From assembly GCA_032622095.1 (NCBI GenBank), contig CP136062.1, positions 157,536,875 through 157,600,874 on the forward strand: DNA of 64,000 nt, in the 5' to 3' direction. Below the pieces are notes generated by a model. The model did not search any database, was not told where the DNA came from, and saw only the letters and a list, made by a program, of their open reading frames with translations. A program made the position numbers and the translations under genes. Shown here one piece after another: positions 22,301 to 33,400 of the stretch; position 1 is the first letter of the stretch, and each line of letters opens with the position of its first letter. The DNA is from Siphonodentalium dalli (taxonomy: Eukaryota > Mollusca > Scaphopoda > Gadilida > Siphonodentaliidae).

Positions 22301-24086
22301 ATAATAATAACAACAAAACGTAGCAGCTATTATAACTCGACCATTCAATCCAGTTGACACTGTTATGATACATGTAGTTTTGAAGTATATACATGTACAT
22401 CTACACGAGAGGATATACTGCACGCACCAGAGTAATTCACAAGAGCTTCGATGTCAACAACAATGAATTGATGCCCCGCAGTGACGGATATTCACATATC
22501 TATACAATTCCAACTTACGGGTACAACTATTACAATTACACGGACCGATTCATCCCATGTTCGTCAATTTTCATTGAAACATGTGGATATGAGACATTGT
22601 CGCCATTCGCCATGATATCGCCCAGTTATTACGACAATTTACAGACCGGGGTCCACTGTTGGTTGGATGTTTTTATCAAACTATCTTTGGCTGACTCGCT
22701 GAGATGGATACTAAGTGTTTTAATACAAGTATACACAGTTTGATGTATCACGCTATCAAATTTCATCGAAAAATGTGTGAATATAGAAGTACGTTGTCGC
22801 CAAGTCATCACGCATAGTTATTTCAGGCTTTGCTGTTGTCTTGAAGGTTTCAATCCCAACAAGCAGTTACTGGTATATTTGTCGTGATGTATACGCATTC
22901 ACTGTTAAAAAAAAATGTGTTTCCAAGTGACTGGACAATTTCACGTCTTATATGCTCCAAAAAGTTTGTCATTAAGATGTTTTACTTTTACATGTACATA
23001 AATTTGAGTTTTAAATGTGATACATGTAGCTTTCTTCCTTTATGTATTAAAAGGCATGCCCGATTCATATGCTAGAATGGTCGCAATTAGTATTACTCGT
23101 AACTGAAGGGTGGGATTTGGAGCTACCTGTTGTATTATCGTGTTTTATTTACAGCCTTATTTATACAGTAGTCAGTGGAAGGTGAACACATCACACAGTC
23201 TCTTTCTGGATTAAATTCGACGAGGCAGATAACAAGTTTGATCCTCTACAAACTTCAAAGTTTCCTAAGTACTGTCTGTTACATTATGCATTGAGGAGTT
23301 AAGTTTCATCAAAACTATGATCGTAATAGAAGAACTAAGATGTATTTTTTCAGTTACAACTAATACTAATTTTGACCATTCTAAAACATATGAATCGTAC
23401 TGCCTATCGGGAGATCATATTGTCACCACGGGCTAATAATTATACGGTAAATTAGCAAATTAAGAGCAAAACATTGGTGGCGACCCGTGAAAAATACCAT
23501 TCGTCTGACCCTTATTTGTTACGGTCTTGATATTAATTAAACGGTGTTGAACCGTAAAAAATACAACGGTCTGGTTGCTACTGGTTATTGTCTGCCAGTT
23601 ACTTAAACAGTGTTGTACGGTGGAACATGCCACAGCCTGACCACTTGTTTAACGATCCAAGGTTGACACAAATGTTACGCGGTGGGACACCGTTAAAGCG
23701 ACGGGCATTTTTCGGTTGTTGTAATGGTTTATTCTCAGAAACATGTAACATGAGATATATAACATATACACAAGGTAGTGTGCACATAATTACACAGTAA
23801 TACAAATATATTTAAATTGACCGAAGACACGACGTGAACACATAAGTACATAAGTGCCAGTGTAAACCTGCAAGGAAATGTATATCAACTTCAAGTATAA
23901 GTAGTAATACAACGGTGTTATTTAATTTCCTTGATCTTAAAACCCTTCGTAATGTAAATTGACAGTTTATTCATTGTATTCTCGTTAGCGCCATTCAGAA
24001 AGTCATAAAACGCTTCATGGGAGCCAGTGTCCATATAATTTCAGGCATGTATCGGATTCTTAGCTCATGAAGTTTAGTGCAGTTCA
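19381..24086. other. Intergenic stretch without recognised gene
   Basis: Only short frames on both strands. The longest (22393-22743, 116 codons, rich in Tyr) matches no family I know and has no splice or promoter support. A dispersed repeat around CCGCCAAAAACAGAAAG...AACAGTATGTTATTG (21180-21400) recurs near 29390-29590. Confidence 0.5.
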
Positions 24087-24149
24087 TTATAAAACAATAG
24101 CACAATAGTAAGAAATGGTAACGCGCTCGAGATCATATATTATATACCT

Positions 24150-25000
24150 ATGATTGTAATTATAGAATATAAAACATATTGGTTTCACGAATGACCAACT
24201 CATAGAATAAATCGCCTTGCACTTCTTGGCACCCCAATAACAATTGAAATTGAAATTCCCAACTACTCCTTTTACCGGACTCGGAATGAAATTCGTCTCC
24301 GCGTTCATTATTTACAGGCAAGACATAATCCACTATCGGCTTTATGTTGTGTTTTTCTCCATTTGCTCACCTCAATGGCCAATCTGTGGTTAGCAGTTCT
24401 TAATTTATGTATGCTAATATAAATATTAAAGGGCAAATTATAATATGCTGATAGGGAAGGTAAATGTTTCAATTTAACGTACAGCTCACCACGCGTCGAT
24501 TTCTCAACATCGTTTTTCCAGTTCAAATGCAATTGTTTAATTAGCGTCTGATATAGGCTAGATGTCATCGATTTAGTCAATGGGATGTGTGACTCTCAGG
24601 TTCGACTGAATCCAGTCACCTATAAAATTGATTTGTATCGTTATATTATTGGTGGTGTTTTTCCACTTTCGTCCATTGCAAATAGTAAAGAGTACATTTT
24701 CGAGGGGTGTCTGTCTCTATTGTCACTTGGAACCAATTTGGACCAGAAAGAGATCATTCGCTTTTTAATATGAAGTTCCAAGGGCCATCGCCCCAATTCA
24801 CCATAAACCATGTAGATTTGCGTACTCGATTTCGTGCCTGTTAGTAATTTACACAATTTAAGATGGATAACTTCTTTGTCTTTCGTATTTTCATATCACC
24901 ATTCTTCACAACCATATAACAAAATAGGTTGAATAAGATAATCAAATAACTTGAGTGATAGATCGACAGGTAAATCGTACAGTGTACACACATATCGTTT
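24150..25000 (-). pseudogene. Non-LTR retrotransposon (LINE) 3' coding remnant
   Basis: On the minus strand the frame reads LPVDLSLKLFDYLIQPILLY, then GCEEW, a stop in place of Gly (about 24896), ENTKDKEVIHLKLCKLLTG, IYMVYGELGRWPLELHIKKR and MISFWSKLV (to 24641). After two stop-rich codon runs it resumes at 24580 with KLRTANHRLAIEVSKWRK and a Cys-Leu-Ala-Cys knuckle, then a frameshifted GDEFH. This is the usual tail after the reverse transcriptase of invertebrate LINE ORF2 proteins. It is dead and 5' truncated. Confidence 0.85.
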
Positions 25001-25086
25001 CTGAATATCAAATTAACACCACGAGTGGAATTGGCGATCGACCGCACGAGCTAAAGCGAGTGGTGTAAATTTGGTATTCAGAAACA
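24998..25086. repeat. Hairpin with ~28-bp arms
   Basis: CGTTTCTGAATATCAAATTA, then ACACCACGAG, is repeated inverted as CGAGTGGTGTAAATTTGGTA then TTCAGAAAC. It lies at the truncated 5' edge of the LINE remnant. Confidence 0.85.
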
Positions 25087-25149
25087 TTAGGTGTGTATTC
25101 TGTTTATACCATAATCCTAAGAATAAGATTAATATTAGAAAGTTAGAAC

Positions 25150-25539
25150 TTAACCCTTTACCCAACAGAAGGGCCCTGTGCCAATGCATTCTCTTATATA
25201 TGCGAGTCGACCATAGGTCGCCTCGCATATATAAGAGAATGCATTGGCTTAACACATTAAAAATTATAAAATTGTTAAAGAATGTAAGAAAAAATGGTAA
25301 AAAGTGTTAAAAAAGATTTTTTTTTTAGGCCAATGCATTCTCTTATATATGCGAGGCGACCTATGGTCGACTCGCATATATAAGAGAATGCATTGGCACA
25401 GGGCATAACTGTAACTATCACAATGTGGCCAAGGAGCCGGTCCAATGATATCCATATGTGTATGGTTCTATTGAGACAGACCGAAGATATTTTAGGCTGT
25501 TGAAGCTTTATTTGGCCGGTTTGTTGGGTAAAGGGTTAA
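25150..25539. mobile_element. TTAA-bounded double-hairpin MITE, family A copy 1
   Basis: Ends are TTAACCCTTTACCCAACA and TGTTGGGTAAAGGGTTAA, so it has TTAA target sites with CCC...GGG termini as in piggyBac-like elements. Inside are two 67-bp palindromes, 25181-25247 and 25330-25396. Each runs from CCAATGCATTCTCTTATATA to its mirror, with a single mismatch around a 3-base centre. The two hairpins are themselves arranged as an inverted pair (CCCTGTG ... CACAGGG). Open frames over it (ALCQCILLYMRVDHRSPRIY) are repeat products. There is no transposase. Confidence 0.85.
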
Positions 25540-26537
25540 AATATCGAAGCTATTTGTCAACATTTCAACCCTCCGTGGACCTCGCGGCAACAGTACACTG
25601 ATACTGTTACCTGCCGAAGGGATATCATATGGAACCTGAGGGAATTGTGAAAGTGCATACAAAGCTATTGAAATTTATGATAAAATTTTGTTGGTAACAT
25701 AATATCACATATACCACACAATATCACATATTTATGAAAGTATAACTATCTATTAACTTGTCAATTTAGAGCTATATTTTGCCATGAAATGATCAATACT
25801 GGTGTCACTGTAACGCGGCACTGTAGTCCCTACTGTGCAGGTATATCACTTTGTTGATCAAAACGTATCAGAAACATTTATTCCTTTATACACTCTGGCG
25901 ATTTAACAACGTATTCACAATGACCGTTAATAGTGTAGTAGAGCAGGTGATCATGGTATAAGCATGGTTTAAACCAACATTAAGGGCCGATTAATCATTC
26001 CAAGTTTAAAACTCTGAGTTTAGGTCGCGTTTAAATATCTATCCGTTAAACAGTCCAGAGTGTTAATACTATTGCAATTGTAAGGCAGTATGTGATAATT
26101 ATTATTTAAGTAATCTAACTCACCATAATGTCAGTGGTAAGATTCTACGGACCTTGGTAACGTTGTTTATCAGAGCTTCGTTACGATTTTTCGACATATC
26201 TTTGCGTATACTAAAGACTACTACAAAAAGTCTCCTCTCATATAATACCCTGTATCTCCTTTGTTATTCATCCGATTGTACTGATATTTTTGACTGAATG
26301 GAGAACATGATATATTCAGCCCAATTTGTGACTTAATTATCCCGATGATGTTTTGACCTTGTTCTGAATGTCGCTTGATTGGAAAATCTGTCATTTTCAA
26401 AAATCACACTTGCAGCTGTGACGCTCAAGTTGCTCAACTGACTCGGTGTTGGTGTGTTAATTGGGTTGTCAGTGTTGGTTAAGTGTCAATGACGCGGCCG
26501 TGTACAGTGCAGAAGACATATCCATATTCGATGGAAC

Positions 26538-26776
26538 ATAACCCTTTATTTATAATACTCATTGACGAGTAGTCATCTTATGAATGTTTTAGAATATTTA
26601 ACTTATCATCTGAACAGGTCACACGAACTAATCGAAATATATCTATTTTATCAGTGTTATTTTACGTGTGTCTGCTTTTAGTACGCAAACATCCCTCCAA
26701 ATCAATAATATAACATTCGATGCAGTGTATACTATTATGAGTAAATGTGATAAACCCATTCAGCATACAAATGGTT
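26538..26776. mobile_element. Family B MITE, degenerate copy upstream of gene 2
   Basis: Starts ATAACCCTTTATTTATAATA, shares CTCATTGACGAGTAGT and CATCCCTCCAAATC, and ends near AAACCCATTCAGCATAC. The TTAA ends are lost. It lies about 430 bases upstream of the first coding ATG. Confidence 0.55.
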
Positions 26777-26959
26777 AGTACGATTTATAAATACAAATTC
26801 GATTTTCCAAACAATAATTAGTGGGGAACACGTTTTATTTACACTTTCTGCTGCATATATTTATATTTTGGTAAAATATATGAAAGGGCAATCGGCTGGA
26901 AATTTTCCAACAGTTGGACAGTTTGGGGAATACAAGTTGTAAAGTTCCAACTCAAGACG

Positions 26960-27125
26960 GGGTGCAAATGGTATGTTGCGATCATCGGAGTTTGGTGTAG
27001 TTAAATCAGAGGGGATGCACATGGTATGCGTGATCATGGGAGTTCGGTGTAGTTAAATCAGAGTGGGTGTACATGGTATGTCGCGATCATGGGTGTTTGG
27101 TGTAGTTAAATCAGAGGGGATGCAG
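26960..27125. repeat. 53-bp tandem repeat, three copies, upstream of gene 2 start
   Basis: The unit contains GGTATGTCGCGATCATGGG...TTTGGTGTAGTTAAATCAGA, starting near 26970, 27022 and 27075. It ends about 85 bases before the coding ATG, in the 5' UTR, first intron or promoter. Confidence 0.85.
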
Positions 27126-27208
27126 TTGGAAATTTCAAGGTGGACACCCCGCCAAATGAAACCATCTAACCACGTCCCTTCCCATTTATTTCAGTCGTTC
27201 CAATCAAC

Positions 27209-27466
27209 ATGGAAACAACAGCTGACTGTGAATCGGACAGTCCGACAGCAGTACCTCTCATACAAATATCAGGTTGTACAAACAACGAAACAAACGATGA
27301 TCCACCGGACAACCAGACAGCATCGGATATCAGCGTGGATATCAGCTCCCAAGACAGGAGGGGTTCAGCCCTGTCGTTAGCCTCGTCGGGGTGGCTTTCC
27401 GATAATGTTTCATCAAAATCAAGCTGGTCTGACGACGCTGACAGCTTTAAATCGTTGGACGGCGAG
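27209..27466 (+). CDS. Gene 2 first coding exon (acidic, Ser-rich N-terminus)
   Basis: The ATG at 27209 is preceded in frame by TAA at about 27167, so it is the true start whether or not an acceptor (TTTATTTCAG, ending 27193) is used in the 5' UTR. It encodes METTADCESDSPTAVPL and then SALSLASSGWLSDN, and ends SLDGE before GTACAT. It is low complexity, rich in Ser and Asp, probably disordered and possibly phosphorylated. There is no signal peptide. Confidence 0.75.
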
Positions 27467-30400
27467 GTACATGTATATACACAGCACACTTAGCATGTCG
27501 TCAAAGTACATGCAATAGTTACACACAGACGAGTTCCTCAGACAATGCGACTAAATACTTATATATCATTAAAAACATTAAGATAATCAAGCTCAATGCC
27601 GGAACATTGTCGAAATATCTGCTCTGGGTAATCGGCAACATAAACGACACATTTCACGATGGGAGCTGCGCTGGTGCAGTATTAAATATCCTATGCCAAT
27701 GTATTCTCTTATATATAGGGAGCCTCGCACATATAAGAGAATGCACTGGCTTACAAGACCAAGGTAAATATTGTTAGGCCAATGTATTCTCCCAATGGGA
27801 GACCCGCATATATAAGAATATACATTGGCACATGGTATTCACCAAATTTCAGGAAGTTCCAGTCATGGGGATAAAAGGTTGATCATATATTTATGGTAGG
27901 GTGCTTTTTCTTGGTAGGTAAGGAGTGAGCATACGGTCAGTTTTACTTCTGGCGTTATCAAGGAACAACCAGTATTTTAATAGTGTAAAAATGGTCCAGG
28001 AGATGAGGGACCCTGTAGGCTGACAAATTAAATAAGTCGCTCTTTGAAGAGCGACTTATTTAATTTAGTATTTTAATATGTTGGAGTACAACTACATTGA
28101 GGCCTCAGTGACTATCGATCATATTCCATAAGTTCGAAACATGAAGACTTGAAGTTCTGAAGGGAACTTTTAAACATCGAAAACAATAGCAAGCATATCT
28201 TTCTTAATATATGCCCATTAATAATGCTTTTTTGTTCACATTCTGTGAAGGTCCAGATCTAGATTGCATGATTTAGGTGATTTTTGTGAGCCTATTTTTC
28301 ATTTCATCGTTTAAAATAATTCAGATTTCCAATTCATGTTGGTCGCGAAATTGGTTCCTTTATGACTAATACGACGTGTACCTACCATTCCGCGAGGATA
28401 CATCGATCAGAACAAAGTAGGGTTAACCCTTTACCCAACAGAAGGGCCCTGTGCCAATGCATTCTCTTATATATGCGAGTCGACCATAGGTCGCCTCGCA
28501 TATATAAGAGAATGCATTGGCTTAACACATTAAAAATTATAAAATTGTTAAAGAACGTAAGAAAAAATGGTAAAAAGTGTTAAAAAGTGTTTTAGGCCAA
28601 TGCATTCTCTTATATATGCGAGGCGACCTATGGTGCATTGGCACAGGGCATAACTGTAACTATTTTTTTTAGGCCAATGCATTCTCTTATATATGCGAGG
28701 CTACCTATGGTCGACTCGCATATATAAGAGAATGCATTGGCACAGGGCATAACTGTAACTATCACAATGTGGTCAAGGAGCCGGTTCCAATGATATCCAT
28801 ATTTGTATGGTTCTATTGAGACAGACCCAAGATATTTTAGGCTGTTGAAGCTTTATTTGGCCGGTTTTGGCCGTTTTGTTGTGTAAACGGTTAATTGTAC
28901 GGACATTATAACTGATACACAGTAAAAGGTCGCGTATCAAAATTACCTCGACGAGGTGGCCGGGAGGAGTTGATTACACCAATTACTTCTTCAATCAGTC
29001 TCTTTAAAAACCGACGAAAATTTTACAATATTTACATCTCTGGATAGCTCATTCATAATCAGTTACTGAATTGATGGAATTGCTTGCATTTCATTGGAGA
29101 GTGGCGAAGCACGCGCGTGATTTCATTGGTTTATGGCATAACAGATCACACCACAGATCAGTGGTCAATGACGTCAATTCCGCGTCGTTGTAGTAATGCA
29201 ATTTAGTGGACACGTGTGTTGTAGTTTTAGGTTCAAATGATACACTCTGTAGGAGGAGTTGATTTCACAGCTATAAGTGCATATTCACTCAACATTTTCT
29301 AATAAGAAAAGGGTCAATAACCTAAAATAAAAATAAAACAATTCAGTCAACACAATACCTGTTGCACATCTTCAATGTGTCAGTAACAATGTCCTGAAAT
29401 ATCGCCTATTATTGTGTGGTATTGCAGTTTCCAAAGTATCCACCGTTAAAACCGCCATAAACAGAAATAATATCAAAATATTTGATAGATTTTGTTCTTA
29501 TACCACGCATATTTATCGGATAAATAGCATGTTATTGTGAAAATCTTATTCCTCGTTAGTAAACAAAAGTCATATTATGATACAGTACAGTTCATGGAGA
29601 GTGTAACATACGTAAAACACTCAACACCGAAATGACCCCTCAAAGGGAACTTTGACTAAATTGGACACCATATTGTTTACAACATATCGATATAGCGCTA
29701 GCGAATCCTCGCTGCTCAAGATTTCGGTGTTTAATGGGTCACCGTGTATCACTCTCCCCAAAACATCACCACGGTGTTGAGTGTTTTGCTTATCACAAGA
29801 TCATTATACACTGTGCTATCAGTATGTTTTTGAGGAAATTCATAATTTTATAACTTTTGTTTCTAAATTATAGCCTACAACCACGGCATCTGTGCCACGT
29901 GATTGGCCAACCGTTACTCCGGGTAATGTCAAGCGAGATATCTGGGACGACGAGGATGTGCCAATAAATCTGGAGTGGCAAATTGGGGTAAGGTCATATA
30001 TATTCCCACCCAGATACATGTACACACAGAACTACATGCGCAATGAGTAATTAATTGTGGAGTAATTGTATACTCGCGACAGTAGGGGGGGGGGGGGCAT
30101 GAACATAATTTGATTTGATCGCAGCTGTAGCCAACAGTAACATCACGGCCACTGCCTAATGTACAAAAAATAAGTCAGAGTTCCGTGACTAGTTTGAGAA
30201 ATTTCAATTCTCGCCAATTCGCACACGCCAGACCTCTATCTGGGTTACAGTGTTAAAATTTGGTCGCAACCAGCTGTAGCTATAACGTATAACTTATATA
30301 GCCATATATTAACTCATACATTAATAGTACTGTTAATATTTTTCGTTCAACTAAATAGTACCACGATCAATGACATTGGGTTCCCATTGAAAACACATAC

Positions 30401-33400
30401 GATGAATACTTCGGAATTCCAACGATAACCAAGAGGGCCGCCGAAAAGTGCATACAAATGACGCTCTCAATTAGAATATTCAATGAACATTTTCAGCAAT
30501 ATTGACAAATTGTTTATACTTCAGCTACATGTATTACTCGTGATACGTTTCACATAAAAGTTATTCATTTCGGAAAATATGGCTGATAGGAAATTTCGAT
30601 TAAAAATCCAAAATGGTGGCCAATTTTGAAGTTGCTCCATATCCGAAAAGATATTGTGACACCATAGACTTGTGTAAACTCTCCTGCTTCAGTAACATAG
30701 CGTCGGTGGGCTACCAAAAGGACGTATACTACTTTTTGCAAATTTACAGTAGAAGCAAAAAACTTAATAAATCTCAAATGTGTTGTCAAAATAACAATAA
30801 TTATGTATATATACGTTCACACAATATGGAATATGCCCACTATGGTTAGATACATGAATTAAGAACTTTTTTTTTTAATATTTATTTTTATTGACATGTC
30901 ACCAATGTTTATGTACTTTTTTCTACATACGAGGTTTTGGAATAGTGGCGGTAATTTTTTTTTAAATTCCAGAATGTCGTATGCTAAACATTAAAGTTGG
31001 ATTATCTCGCTTCCATTGAGTGTATCGGAACGGGCCTGGTGTTCCTGCACTTTTCAGTTGTTGTGTGGTTGATATCCAATACTCTGAGTACTCTGACCAC
31101 CAAGATGTGTATCCAAATAAATACAATAGTATAAAATAGATATTTTGGAAAACAAACATTTTAGTCATTCAACCAAAATGAAATTGCACGATATTTTGGA
31201 AATAACAACTCAATAACGAGGGAAAAGGTATTTTTCAGATGACTAAGGGGCACATACTCTAAATATATTGTGTAATTTGAAACGGAGAATCTGATTATGC
31301 AAACAAGTTTTTTCCCGCCGCCAAAACTGGGTATACGTCCTTTTGGTAGCCCACCGACGACCGGTAGTTGTGTGCTTCAAATTTTCAAATTGGTTGAAAT
31401 TCCTGTGAGTAGTTCTAAACGACACAAATGCGTATATCATTCCTGCAAATATAGCCGAGGATACGGCATGCGTGAGTCAAGTGGTCAACTGTGCTAGGTC
31501 CTATTCATAGTGCTCCATAGTGTCATGGATATACTGCATGTATATCTATTGTTTACTAAAAGTTATACCTCATTCATTCATTCCCTATGATAGCAAGTAG
31601 GATTATCCTTAATTAATTTTAATATGATAGCACCATCAATATTCTACTATTATTTTCTGTGTCTTGTGGGTGTCTACTCAAATATATGTGAAATCACAAG
31701 GGACTGCTCACATGCCACTGAACATGAAACATGGAAAAGCCTCCGGTGTTTCGTAACAGGACTTTCATCTATAAGAAATGGGATTAGTATATTTAAAATG
31801 TATTGTGTACATGCTACATTCAATCAGTTATGTACCCATTGACTGCCAGGGTTATGCACAACATGTTATGTTTTATATAGTTAACCATATAACCATTGGG
31901 TCCCAAACAAAAATCAGACATTTGCATGACGTGGAACAGAAAAGAGCGTTCCGTGTTATTCTGGTCCTGATATGGTAGCAATAAAGAGCGTTTGTCTGAC
32001 ATCGGGCGAAACATTGAAAGCGGCTGAAAAATGGCTGTGACTTTGGCAAGGGTTTTTAACCCGGCATACCAACAGTTCGTGTGGTTATCGACCTATCGTA
32101 CCCGTCCCTCCAAATGTGACCGGGCATTTCAAATCCAGTCGGAAGTCGGGATTGTTTTAAATAAATGTTTCTTATAATTTTTAGGACATAAAATAAAAAA
32201 CATCCATTACCCTGCAGGGAGCCCCACACATATATAGAAGCATATAGAAGAGTATCGTCTGCTCATGTTTGTCTGGGGCTCTGTATGGGTGAAATTTATA
32301 TAAAATTGTTAAAGAATACAAGAAAAAATTATTAAAATTGTAAAAAATTGTTAGGCCAATGCATTCTCTTATATATGCGAAGCGACATATGGTCGACTCG
32401 CATATATAAGAGAATGCGTTGGCACAGGGTAAAAAAAATCCCGACTTCCGACTGGATTTGATATGGCGGGTCACAAATTACGTAAACAAAATTTGAGGTT
32501 CGAATTAGCCATGTCCAGTTTATGCGTCTGTCTGGGTTACATAATACTCGTAGAAAGGTATATAAGATATTTATCGACCTATATCGATACCGATACAAAT
32601 TCCAAAGCGAATAATATTATTCGTATTTTGGAGCGCAAACCGCCATGTGGCTTCAAACAGAATAATGATGCCAAAATGTTCTCATGATATGCTCGTCATC
32701 AGTTGCATCATGTTCCGACTCGTTAGGGATTAGTATAATTAAAATGTAGTTTATACATGTTACATTCAATTATATATATATATAGATTATATACCCAGTG
32801 ATTCCCAATGAATGTGGTTATACATAGCTGGTTATGCACAGTGGGGTAGTCTGAGGAGTCGTCGAACGGTGTTGGCTATAGTTCGTTGGTCAATCAATTT
32901 TGATAAACAAGATCCACCATTGTGGCACATCATGAAATGATATGGTTGCCAATTCTTCATCACCATCATTTTTTCCATCGAAATCATAAGACAATTAAAA
33001 ACTTGTCAATATTTAATAAGAAGGTCCTTAAGATATTTAGGTCCCACTGAGGCTTATTACCACCATTCTGTCGAACTGAGACAGTGTAGTTAACGAATAT
33101 CGATCACCCCATTTCTATTATATGTAACACGCATACATATATACATGTAATGGCCGTGTTTATTGTATTTACGTATACAACTCTGTAATGTCCAGAATAA
33201 ACTGAATTGAATTGCATTGAATTGTTGTGGGAAAACTAATCTATCAAGGTATTAACATACTATATTTCAAGGTTAGCGCATCGATTATAAAGTCGGGCAA
33301 AACATTGCAGTCTTCTACTTCCCTCTGTTTTAAAACATATTTCCCCTACGGGGATGACACTAAATTCACATCAATAATTGACAGCACTATCGCTTGATTT

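Noticed and set aside
22393-22743. 116-codon Tyr-rich frame
   Set aside because: No recognisable family, splice sites or flanking gene structure; likely chance.
24590-24625. GGTTCGACTGAATCC-like string considered as a tRNA B box
   Set aside because: No matching A box, acceptor stem or cloverleaf at the right spacing; it lies inside LINE remnant sequence.
25013-25455. Frames giving ALCQCILLYMRVDHRSPRIY on both strands, also at 28362, 32332 and 36512
   Set aside because: Palindromic MITE sequence gives the same peptide on both strands; not a gene.
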